From: Pirellulales bacterium
GTDB lineage: Bacteria; Planctomycetota; Planctomycetia; Pirellulales; Thermoguttaceae
Assembly: GCA_030642635.1 (NCBI GenBank)
Contig: DAOWNK010000091.1
Coordinates: 1-10,582 of the forward strand
DNA length: 10,582 nucleotides
Direction: 5' to 3'
The notes under the pieces were generated by a model that searched no databases, was not told where the DNA came from, and saw only the letters and a program-made list of their open reading frames with translations. The position numbers and the translations under genes are program-made. Below are positions 1 through 6,026 of the stretch, piece after piece. Each line of letters starts with the position of its first letter. Position 1 is the stretch's first letter.

Positions 1-139
1 CCCTGCGCCAGCAGATTCTCCGAAACGAATTATCGACGATTACCCACATATGGTTGCTCCCACGAAAAATCATCGGCCTGGCCAAAAGCCTCATGGCGTT
101 GGCCACGTAGCAAAGTTCATTTCTCAGAAAGTGCAGTTA

Positions 140-355
140 CTTGGTTATACGGCCGCACGCGGTTTGGGCTTGAACAAGCAAGATAGCAAAACGGTTGCTC
201 TCGAAGTGGGTATGCAGAACGGCGGAATGGCAAGCACATTGGCGCTGAACACAATGAAAAATGAAGTGATAGCATTGGCCTCGGCAGTGTTTGGACCGTG
301 GAGTGCAATAAGTAGTTCAGCATTGGCCTCATATTGGCGACGATATCCCGTGTAG
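140..355 (+). pseudogene. C-terminal remnant of a bile acid:Na+ symporter (BASS)-like gene
   Basis: The reading frame ending at the TAG at 353-355 encodes, from about position 140, a stretch typical of the last two membrane segments of BASS-family transporters: LLGY, then TVALEVGMQNGG, then FGPWSAIS and ALASYWRR before the stop. Intact members are about 300 residues and mostly hydrophobic. Here the residues encoded upstream (2-139 in the same frame) are polar and unlike the family, although the frame stays open to the window edge, and the other two forward frames do not supply the missing part either. The homology therefore starts abruptly at about 140, as expected of a truncated or rearranged copy. 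A start at the ATG at 50 would give a 101-residue protein, which I do not believe is a functional transporter. The match is from memory of the family, not a search. Confidence 0.55.
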
Positions 356-376
356 AATGTGGATGCGCATGCCGCG

Positions 377-496
377 TCAGTCAGCCTTGATCGTAAACTC
401 GATTGACGCCTGACCGGCTTCGTAGGCGGACTGTTGGATTTCATGGGTGTGGAGGTCGATCAGTCCAGGCGTCAGCAAGCGGTGGCGAAGAACGGC
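377..496 (-). pseudogene. N-terminal remnant of an amidohydrolase-superfamily gene
   Basis: On the minus strand, the frame ending at the TGA at 379-377 reads LLTPGLIDLHTHE about 20 codons before the stop. PGLIDLHTH is the strand-1 metal-binding HxH motif of amidohydrolases such as NagA, dihydroorotase-like and D-aminoacylase-like enzymes. In intact genes it lies about 50-60 residues from the N-terminus and is followed by some 300 more residues; here the frame stops about 20 residues later. The fragment starts next to the 3' end of the tRNA gene and is convergent with the symporter remnant. The exact family cannot be told; a NagA-like enzyme is one possibility. Confidence 0.45.
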
Positions 497-501
497 GAAA
501 G

Positions 502-574
502 CACGCCCGGCAGGACTCGAACCTGCAACCTGCGGATTAGAAGTCCGCTGCTCTATCCGTTGAGCTACGGGCGC
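502..574 (-). tRNA. tRNA-Arg (anticodon UCU)
   Basis: A 73-nt cloverleaf reads from 574 down to 502. The acceptor is GCGCCCG against CGGGCGT (a G1-U72 wobble closes it) with discriminator G; T8 A9; D stem GCTC/GAGC; anticodon stem GCGGA/TCCGC with loop CTTCTAA; variable AGGTT; and T arm GCAGG-TTCGAGT-CCTGC. The anticodon TCT lies at 541-539 and reads AGA and AGG codons. CCA is not encoded; CTT follows. The first 10 nt overlap the end of lptB, so no separate promoter can sit between them. The tRNA is probably excised from the lptB transcript or read from a promoter inside lptB. Confidence 0.96.
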
Positions 575-1365
575 GGATTGTTACTGACGTTGATTCGCGG
601 ATGCGGTGTCGAAGGACGATGATGCGGAGCCGGTGTGGACCGGTGGCCTATGTCCATATCTTCGCCGAAGTAATGTTTGCGGGCTTCCGGATTGGCGAGC
701 ACCTCGTTTGGAGAGCCGTGGCACAGCACCTGTCCGGTTCGGATCACGTAACTGCGGTCGGTAATCTGGAGCGTTTCGCGGACCTGGTGGTCGGTAATCA
801 GAATCGCGATTCCCTCGCCGCGCAGGCGACGGATGATCTTCTGGATGCTGGCGATGGTCACCGGATCGATTCCGGTAAACGGCTCGTCAAGCAGGATGAT
901 TTTCGGGTTCGAGACAAGCGATCGGGCGATCTCCAGCCGCCGCCGTTCGCCGCCGGAGAGCGACAGTGCCAGGGACTTTCGCAATCGGGTAATGTCGAAT
1001 TGTTCCAGCAACTCGTCGCATCGGATGCGGCGTTTTGGGCGATCGACGCCCAGCATTTCCATCACGCCCAACAGGTTGTCTTCCACCGAAAGTTTGCGGA
1101 AGACGCTGGATTCCTGTGCAAGGTATCCCATGCCGCCGTCTCGGGCACGTCGGTACATCGGCCAGTTTGTCACATCGGCGCCGCCGAGATAAACCTTTCC
1201 CTCGTCCGGTTCGATCATACCGCAGGTCATACGGAAGCAGGTGGTTTTTCCCGCGCCGTTGGGTCCGAGCAGTCCGACGATTTCGCCCGGCTCTACGCAG
1301 AAGTCCACACCGTCGACTACCCGACGATTACCGTAAATTTTTACCAATCCTTGAACGTCGAGCAT
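565..1365 (-). CDS. lptB: LPS export ABC transporter ATP-binding protein LptB
   Basis: This is the cytoplasmic ATPase that powers the Lpt machine (LptB2FG), which moves lipopolysaccharide from the inner membrane to the cell surface. Seen in the 266 residues: Walker A GPNGAGKTT (34-42), Q-loop Q84 in GYLAQESSVFRKL, signature LSGGERRR (136-143), Walker B IILLDEP (156-162) with catalytic E161, and switch H193. The spacing and the YLAQE and LLDEPFTGIDP wording are typical of LptB rather than of amino-acid transporter ATPases. The family normally ends near the FGED motif (about 240 residues). Here about 26 extra residues rich in H, P and R follow, and the frame closes on a TAG inside tRNA-Arg. The ATG at 1365-1363 has no clear Shine-Dalgarno sequence, but the conserved N-terminus (L-V-K-I-Y-G) fits it. 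It lies downstream of the two signal peptidase genes in the same direction. Confidence 0.93.
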   Translation of the reverse strand: MLDVQGLVKIYGNRRVVDGVDFCVEPGEIVGLLGPNGAGKTTCFRMTCGMIEPDEGKVYLGGADVTNWPMYRRARDGGMGYLAQESSVFRKLSVEDNLLGVMEMLGVDRPKRRIRCDELLEQFDITRLRKSLALSLSGGERRRLEIARSLVSNPKIILLDEPFTGIDPVTIASIQKIIRRLRGEGIAILITDHQVRETLQITDRSYVIRTGQVLCHGSPNEVLANPEARKHYFGEDMDIGHRSTPAPHHRPSTPHPRINVSNNPRP

Positions 1366-1401
1366 CTAAAGTTGATCCGTAGTTTATGCCGTAAAATGTG
1401 T

Positions 1402-1428
1402 GCCCCCGCATGCAATACGGGGGCTTTT
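1402..1428 (+). terminator. GC hairpin followed by TTTT between lepB-like 1 and lptB
   Basis: GCCCCCG (1402-1408) pairs perfectly with CGGGGGC (1418-1424) around a 9-nt loop, and TTTT follows on the plus strand. The shape is that of an intrinsic terminator for plus-strand transcription. No plus-strand gene precedes it and both flanking genes run on the minus strand. Read on the minus strand, the stem is followed by ACACATTTT, a poor U-tract, so it may be only a partial terminator or an mRNA-stabilising hairpin between the genes. Confidence 0.4.
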
Positions 1429-1430
1429 AA

Positions 1431-1503
1431 CTATCCACTACACACTATCCACTACACACTATCCACTACACACTATCCACTACACACTATCCACTATCCA
1501 CTA
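1431..1503. repeat. Heptanucleotide tandem array 1 (minus strand TAGTGGA/TAGTGTG)
   Basis: Ten perfect-length 7-bp units run from 1431 to 1500 and end in CTA at 1501-1503. On the plus strand they alternate CTATCCA and CTACACA (a 14-bp higher-order unit), with two CTATCCA in a row at the lepB side. Read on the coding (minus) strand, each unit begins with TAG, and the first TAG is the stop codon of lepB-like 1. Because 7 is not a multiple of 3, the array puts stops in all three frames. Confidence 0.97.
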
Positions 1504-3237
1504 ACGTACGAACCCCATCCGCTGAAAGTTCGGAAAGAACGGGAGCGGGATATTGGTGCCCGGCAGGCGGTTCCAGGAATGAGGCCAATATATGAACAAC
1601 GCCTTACCGATCAACAGCTCGCGGCTTACGTAGTATTCAAAATTGTCCTGCTCCCAGAGCCGGCCGTCCTTGCTCTTTGCGCTGTTGTCTCCCAGCGCGA
1701 GGAAGCGATCCGGCTCGAGCACGAAATCGACCTTTTTGATGTTCTCTTCATCGAAGGCGTCCCACAAAGCCGGATCGGCGAGCACGTTGTCGTGGGGATA
1801 GATTTGCTTGAAATCAGTGATTATGCGCCTGCGGATTTTGCTGTGTCCATCGGCAATATAGTAGATATCGCGGAGGATTTCGAGGTGGCTTACTCGCAAC
1901 CCGGCACCGTTAGTGCCCACACCAACCGGCAACAGGTCGGCGGTGGTCGGGCGTGTGTTGCCCAGCGGAGCGTACGTGGTCGGCGCGTCGAACTGAACTT
2001 CACGGCCGTCAATCCACAATCGCAGTTGGTCATCGACGTTGGCAAATAGAATTTTGCATTTACCGCCGCCGTGGATTTTTGTCTCCGCAGTCGGCCGGTA
2101 CGAGTCGAGGCCGACGATGCTGAGCGCCGCCGTGCCGGTGGCCAGGTCGATACGACACTGGAATCGTCGGCCGCCTTCTACCAACTCGAAAATCGCCTCG
2201 CCGGAGTCGGTCTCGGCTTCCAACGTACACTTCAATGCCAAGTCGCCGACCCAATGCAGCCCGAAGGCGTCGGGGGCGGGTGCCGAATCGCTGCTCGCTC
2301 GGCCGGTGTTGTAGGCGCAAAAGTCGGAGATCAACTGCGGCCGTGGTTCGTCCGACGGTGGGATTCCTTCCTCCCTTTCCAACCACTGTCGATACGACGG
2401 CACACGGTGTTCGTACCGCAGCCAGGCTTCGCCCTGTGCTTGACCGGTTGTCTGGAACGAACTGAATTCATCTAACGGTTCCCATTCGCCCGCGGTGCTG
2501 CCGTCCGCAGAAGGCACCGGGCGCCAGCGTGGCGCCCAGCCGCGTTGCAATATCTTGGGCGTAACGTCGTTGTCGAACACCGGATGCAACATGGCCAACA
2601 GCTTTTTGGACGGTTTTCTGGCGATGGTAAACTCGTCTTCACCGTCGGGCCTGACAAATATGTCGCCGTGGCTGATGCGGATCGTCTCGCCCGGCAGGCC
2701 GACCAACCGCTTGATGTAGTTGGTCATCGCGCCGCCTGGATACTTGAACACCGCTACGTCCCAACGCTCCGGGTCGGTGAACTGATAGGAGAACTTATCG
2801 ACCAGTATTCGATCTCCATTATACGACTTGTATTTCCTGCCATGTGGGTTATTTCGGTCGAGGTCCATCGTGTAGCGACACATCGGACAGGTGCAACCGG
2901 CGATTTTGGTTCCGGGACCGTACGGCACGCCGTTTTTGTCCACTTCATTGCTGGCGCTGACCTGGTACGGATAACCGCACATGGGGCAAACCAGGTCCTT
3001 ATGCCGTCCCATCAATGTGGTTGCCATCGAGCCGGTCGGGATGACGAATGCCTCGGCCTCGAACGTACGGAACAAGAACGCAAGTATAAAGGCGATTGCT
3101 ATCGATTCGATCGTCTCGCGCACTGCCGGCCGGGCAAGAAAGTGACCGGCCGCCGGTTTCTCTGCGGTGGATTGACGATGCTGTTGCGACTCTCGTGCCG
3201 ACGCACGGGATTTCTTGGGTGATTTGCGTTTCGACAT
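1501..3237 (-). CDS. lepB: Signal peptidase I with zinc-ribbon-like and beta-sandwich insertions (lepB-like 1)
   Basis: This is a type I signal peptidase, which removes signal peptides from secreted proteins at the outer face of the inner membrane using a Ser/Lys dyad. In the 578 residues there is a basic N-terminus (1-40), one membrane segment (about 42-58), box B PTGSM with nucleophile S70, box D YIKRLVGLPGE with general base K176, and box E LALGDNSAKSKDGR (513-526). E. coli LepB has 324 residues; the excess is two insertions. One, between boxes B and C (84-120), has CPMC and CTCPMC, a likely zinc ribbon. The other, about 230-460, contains a predicted beta-sandwich (LRLWIDGREVQFD, then GLRVSHLEILRDIYY) resembling LamG or concanavalin-like folds. 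The usual proline of box B (SMxPTL) is T73. The ATG has a strong GGGAG 4 nt upstream. A paralogue lies 66 bp upstream on the same strand, so co-transcription is likely. The stop lies at the edge of the heptanucleotide array. Confidence 0.92.
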   Translation of the reverse strand: MSKRKSPKKSRASARESQQHRQSTAEKPAAGHFLARPAVRETIESIAIAFILAFLFRTFEAEAFVIPTGSMATTLMGRHKDLVCPMCGYPYQVSASNEVDKNGVPYGPGTKIAGCTCPMCRYTMDLDRNNPHGRKYKSYNGDRILVDKFSYQFTDPERWDVAVFKYPGGAMTNYIKRLVGLPGETIRISHGDIFVRPDGEDEFTIARKPSKKLLAMLHPVFDNDVTPKILQRGWAPRWRPVPSADGSTAGEWEPLDEFSSFQTTGQAQGEAWLRYEHRVPSYRQWLEREEGIPPSDEPRPQLISDFCAYNTGRASSDSAPAPDAFGLHWVGDLALKCTLEAETDSGEAIFELVEGGRRFQCRIDLATGTAALSIVGLDSYRPTAETKIHGGGKCKILFANVDDQLRLWIDGREVQFDAPTTYAPLGNTRPTTADLLPVGVGTNGAGLRVSHLEILRDIYYIADGHSKIRRRIITDFKQIYPHDNVLADPALWDAFDEENIKKVDFVLEPDRFLALGDNSAKSKDGRLWEQDNFEYYVSRELLIGKALFIYWPHSWNRLPGTNIPLPFFPNFQRMGFVR

Positions 3238-3265
3238 AATACTCCCGGTAACTATTCAACTTCCA

Positions 3266-3289
3266 CGCCGCGTGGACGCGGCGGCTAAA
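3266..3289 (+). repeat. REP-like hairpin, arm type GCTAAA (single copy)
   Basis: CGCCGCG-TGGA-CGCGGCG forms a 7-bp stem with a 4-nt loop (3266-3283), followed by GCTAAA (3284-3289). It lies in the 66-bp gap between the two lepB genes. Stem and arm match the elements at 6027-6050 and 6113-6136, with one compensated base-pair change relative to the first of these. Confidence 0.75.
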
Positions 3290-3303
3290 CTTCCGCCTTC
3301 TTG

Positions 3304-4734
3304 TTACTGAATATACCTGATTCTAGCCGGATCTGGAACTTGAATAACCCACCAGCCAAAATTGATCTTGCGGACCGGAAAATGAACTGCTAAAGGCTTA
3401 CCGACCAACAATTTATCGGGAACGGCCGGGTGTTGCGGCCATGTACGGCTGTCATCGGAAATCGGGCTGTTATCGCCCAGAACGAAATACTCATCGTCGG
3501 CCAACGCGACCGGCTCGTCCAGCCCCCAACGACCACGCACCCCAACAGGGTGGGTGTAGTACACGTCCCGGTATACACGAAGGTCCCGGATCGTCACCCG
3601 CAGCCCCTGCACTCCGACGGCAAACGGTCGTGAGCTTGGCGGAGGGTTCGGCTGTGACGGGCAGTACGGCCATGCAAGGACCACCTTGCCGTCGAAAGCC
3701 AGCAGAAACTGCCGGTCGAACAGTGAAACCTCGATGGTCAAATTGTTGGCGTCATGGGGCAACTCTTCCTCCGGGATGAGCGATTTGTCGTTCTGCCGAA
3801 CACTATAGCAACCGCGGCCCGGGTCAATACGCACCTGGAACTGCTCGCTGCCGTCGGAGGCACGAATGAACAACCCCCCGGCACCAGAGGCTTCCATCAG
3901 TGGAAACGACAGCATCAACTCGGCCGTCCGGCTGATCTGTTCCTCGCGCCGTGAGATGTTCTGATTGTAACCGCTTAAGTCGGTGACGGGCTGTTCACGT
4001 ACTTCGCATTCGTCTTCGTCGAAGCCGCGAAGCATGATCGGCAGCCGACGCCAGTGCCGATATTCGAGCCAGTCGATGGTTTTCTCGTTTTCGGTGGCCG
4101 GATGGGCGAAGTCACGTCCGCAACTGCCCCACTGGCTGTTCGAGCCGGCGCCTTGCCATCGCAGCGGCGGGGTCGGCTTGCGCGTCGCCCGGAAGCCGGC
4201 ATCATGGACCGGCACGGCCGTCGCACGCTGCTGTGATAGCGACTTGCGCTGAATTCGCCCGTTGATGTATACGTCGCCGTGACGAATTTGGACCTTCTCG
4301 CCCGGCAGACCGACTACACGTTTGATTTGAACATGACCGGCATGTTGCGGGTGCCGAAATGCGACGACCTCCCAGCGACGTGGTCGGCGCAGCCGAAAGA
4401 TCGACTTGTTAATAAGCAACCCGTCGCCGGGCACATCCGGCAATGTCTTAAGATCGTTATGCTCGTAGCCGCAATTGGGACAACAGGCCAACGGTACGAT
4501 CGGCTGAATATCCGAGCCGCACACAAACCGGTGCCCACAGTCGTCGCACACCACACGGCGATGTGTACCCAGCAGCGTCTCGGCCATCGAACCGCTCATG
4601 GTGCGGCACGAGAACACCAGGCCCTCGACGTACCAGGCGCGTAAAATCAGCACGGCGATCAGCAGCAGCATAAAGTACTCGGAAAGCCGTCGCAGTCCGG
4701 AGTGGGTGGTCGGTAGTGTGGTGTGTATAGTCAT
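3304..4734 (-). CDS. Second signal peptidase I paralogue with zinc-ribbon-like and beta-sandwich insertions (lepB-like 2)
   Basis: This 476-residue protein has the same plan as its neighbour: a membrane segment (about 18-40), box B MSGSMAETL with nucleophile S49, CDDC (63-66) and CCPNC (84-88) as a probable zinc ribbon, box D QIKRVVGLPGE with K138, an insertion of about 240-400 that contains a beta-sandwich (FLLAFDGKVVLAW, then GLRVTIRDLRVYRDVYY), and box E FVLGDNSPISDDSR (417-430). Both dyad residues and the GDN motif are intact, so it should be active. Box B again lacks the family proline (E52). Box E ends in DDSR, closer to the bacterial consensus than the other copy's KDGR. The basic N-terminal extension is absent. 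The ATG at 4734 has no Shine-Dalgarno sequence; a heptanucleotide array occupies the positions just upstream. The next in-frame Met (22) would cut into the membrane segment, so 4734 is preferred. Confidence 0.9.
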   Translation of the reverse strand: MTIHTTLPTTHSGLRRLSEYFMLLLIAVLILRAWYVEGLVFSCRTMSGSMAETLLGTHRRVVCDDCGHRFVCGSDIQPIVPLACCPNCGYEHNDLKTLPDVPGDGLLINKSIFRLRRPRRWEVVAFRHPQHAGHVQIKRVVGLPGEKVQIRHGDVYINGRIQRKSLSQQRATAVPVHDAGFRATRKPTPPLRWQGAGSNSQWGSCGRDFAHPATENEKTIDWLEYRHWRRLPIMLRGFDEDECEVREQPVTDLSGYNQNISRREEQISRTAELMLSFPLMEASGAGGLFIRASDGSEQFQVRIDPGRGCYSVRQNDKSLIPEEELPHDANNLTIEVSLFDRQFLLAFDGKVVLAWPYCPSQPNPPPSSRPFAVGVQGLRVTIRDLRVYRDVYYTHPVGVRGRWGLDEPVALADDEYFVLGDNSPISDDSRTWPQHPAVPDKLLVGKPLAVHFPVRKINFGWWVIQVPDPARIRYIQ

Positions 4735-4738
4735 AGGC

Positions 4739-4766
4739 CAGAGACTGGGGGCCAGGGGCTAGAGCG
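4739..4766. repeat. Heptanucleotide array 2 (CAGGGGC/CAGAGAC type)
   Basis: Four consecutive 7-bp units on the plus strand: CAGAGAC, TGGGGGC, CAGGGGC, TAGAGCG. They begin 5 bp upstream of the lepB-like 2 start codon and occupy its leader. Two units are identical to units of the array at 4914-4955. Confidence 0.75.
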
Positions 4767-4913
4767 CAATCTTGTGTGCGAATGTGGCATTCACAGCATT
4801 TATAGTGTTCTACTGGGCGAAGAATTGCAAGTACCCATCGGTTGCCCCCCGTCGGCATGGAGTCCGCCGCGAGTCCCGCCTGACCGCTACAAGCGTAATT
4901 CCATGCTACATTT
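4767..4913. promoter_or_regulatory. Divergent intergenic region between lepB-like 2 and the PilZ gene
   Basis: These 147 bp lie between two heptanucleotide arrays, and the promoters of both divergent genes should be here or inside the arrays. TATAGT (4801-4806, plus) and TATAAA (4803-4798, minus, with TTGCAA about 20 bp upstream) are possible -10 elements, but no pair has good spacing. No operator palindrome or riboswitch-like fold was recognised. Confidence 0.3.
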
Positions 4914-4955
4914 TAGGGGCTGGAAATCAGGGGCCAGAGACCAGGGGCCAGGGGA
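4914..4955. repeat. Heptanucleotide array 3 (CAGGGGC/CAGAGAC type)
   Basis: Six consecutive 7-bp units on the plus strand: TAGGGGC, TGGAAAT, CAGGGGC, CAGAGAC, CAGGGGC, CAGGGGA. The array ends 19 bp before the PilZ-protein start codon and is in the same orientation and sequence class as array 2. Confidence 0.85.
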
Positions 4956-4974
4956 TCAGGTATTAGAAAGTACT

Positions 4975-5979
4975 ATGGATTCGCCAAATAGAACTTTCGA
5001 CAATCGCAAGTCATTTCGCTGCAAGGTTCCCGATGCGCGGAACGATGGCGAATTGCAGATAGGCGAAGTCCGACTGCCTGTGCAACTGCTGGACGAATCT
5101 TCCGGTGGATTCGCCGTGACGGCCGACGGTCCGATCGAATTGGAAGAGGATACCGAGGCCGTGTTGCACACCGAGATCGGTTCATTCAAGGTCCGAGTAA
5201 AGAACATGTGTGAACTGGAGTCGGCCGAAACACCGCCAATGGATCCGGAAGACGATTCGCAAACCACCGTCGCCGTGCCGATCATCCAAGTCGGGCTGGA
5301 GCTGCTCGGCGAGGTATGGCCTTCACTGCCGGTCAAAAGCAGGTTTGCTGAGGGCGTACGCTGCTGCCTGGCAAGGCTTTTACCCTCGGGCGTTTCGCTT
5401 CTGATGGTGATGGTCACTCTGATTTCCGTAGCGATTATAGCGCCGCTTGGCGCCGCCGTCTTGCTGTGGACACTGAAACATCCGTCCGACACGCAAACCG
5501 AGATGTCCGGAACGGTTGAATCCAGTTCGCCGGGTTCATGGCAATCGCCGTATTTTAAGCAATCTAAGACACTGAAATCGGTGCCGTCGTTTACCTCGCT
5601 GAAAAGGACTATCGACAACCGGTTGAACGATCTCGGCGTGGGCCGAACGGCAGCGGCGGCAGCGAACCGGGCCGTTAAAGACGACATCGAGAAACTGCAA
5701 AGTTTGGTTCGCCGTATGCCGGGTGTCGACGTGTTCACACTGCCGAAGGTGGTGCACGAATTGAAACTGACGGACGAACAGCAGAAAGAGTTCCGACGCA
5801 TAGGCAACTCGACCACACAGGCGCTGCAGCACCTCGACGAGCAACGGCCATCCGACAGCCGGAAAGAACGCTCGGAAAACCGCCGGCGCGTCTTCGAGGC
5901 CGCACGCCAGAAGGCCGTCGGCGTGTTAAACGAGGAGCAGCGGAAACGTTGGGATGAGTGGGTGAGCGGTAGGCGGTAG
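4975..5979 (+). CDS. PilZ domain-transmembrane-Spy/CpxP-like protein
   Basis: A predicted 334-residue single-pass membrane protein. The cytoplasmic N-terminus carries the full c-di-GMP-binding signature of PilZ domains: RKSFR (RxxxR, 11-15) and DESSGG (DxSxxG, D40, S42, G45), followed by beta-rich sequence ending in QVGLELL (105-111). One membrane segment follows (about 138-167). The remaining 165 residues are probably periplasmic and mostly helical, with LTDEQQKEF (265-273) and LNEEQRKRW (318-326), which resemble the LTxxQ motifs of Spy/CpxP proteins. Inference: a membrane c-di-GMP receptor that passes a signal to, or receives one from, the periplasm. The start is placed at ATG 4975 because the frame upstream, though open from 4723, overlaps lepB-like 2 and runs through repeat array 3; ATG 4903 is a less likely alternative. 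The last five residues (VSGRR) and the stop TAG are encoded by repeat array 4, so the original C-terminus may have been altered. Confidence 0.75.
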   Translation: MDSPNRTFDNRKSFRCKVPDARNDGELQIGEVRLPVQLLDESSGGFAVTADGPIELEEDTEAVLHTEIGSFKVRVKNMCELESAETPPMDPEDDSQTTVAVPIIQVGLELLGEVWPSLPVKSRFAEGVRCCLARLLPSGVSLLMVMVTLISVAIIAPLGAAVLLWTLKHPSDTQTEMSGTVESSSPGSWQSPYFKQSKTLKSVPSFTSLKRTIDNRLNDLGVGRTAAAAANRAVKDDIEKLQSLVRRMPGVDVFTLPKVVHELKLTDEQQKEFRRIGNSTTQALQHLDEQRPSDSRKERSENRRRVFEAARQKAVGVLNEEQRKRWDEWVSGRR

Positions 5980-6004
5980 ATGGTAGATGGTAGGCGGTGA
6001 GGGG
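5963..6004. repeat. Heptanucleotide array 4 (TAGATGG/TAGGCGG type)
   Basis: Six 7-bp units on the plus strand: TGAGCGG, TAGGCGG, TAGATGG, TAGATGG, TAGGCGG, TGAGGGG. The first two are translated as the C-terminus of the PilZ protein, and the TAG of the third (5977-5979) is its stop codon. As in array 1, each core unit begins with TAG on the coding strand. Confidence 0.93.
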
Positions 6005-6026
6005 GTGGCAATTTATTGCCGCCTTA

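Noticed and set aside
50..355. Intact 101-residue gene at the window start
   Set aside because: Only the last 70 or so residues resemble a symporter end; the N-terminal part is polar and unlike the family, so it is listed as a remnant.
1431..1503. Possible CRISPR array
   Set aside because: The units are contiguous 7-bp repeats with no spacers, and no cas genes are present.
601..2049. 482-residue open frame on the plus strand
   Set aside because: It is antisense to lptB and to the end of lepB-like 1, runs through the hairpin and array 1, and shows no domain. The minus-strand genes have clear motifs.
4723..4974. Upstream extension of the PilZ gene to ATG 4723
   Set aside because: It would overlap the lepB-like 2 start and translate both the intergenic region and repeat array 3. 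The PilZ domain begins just after ATG 4975.
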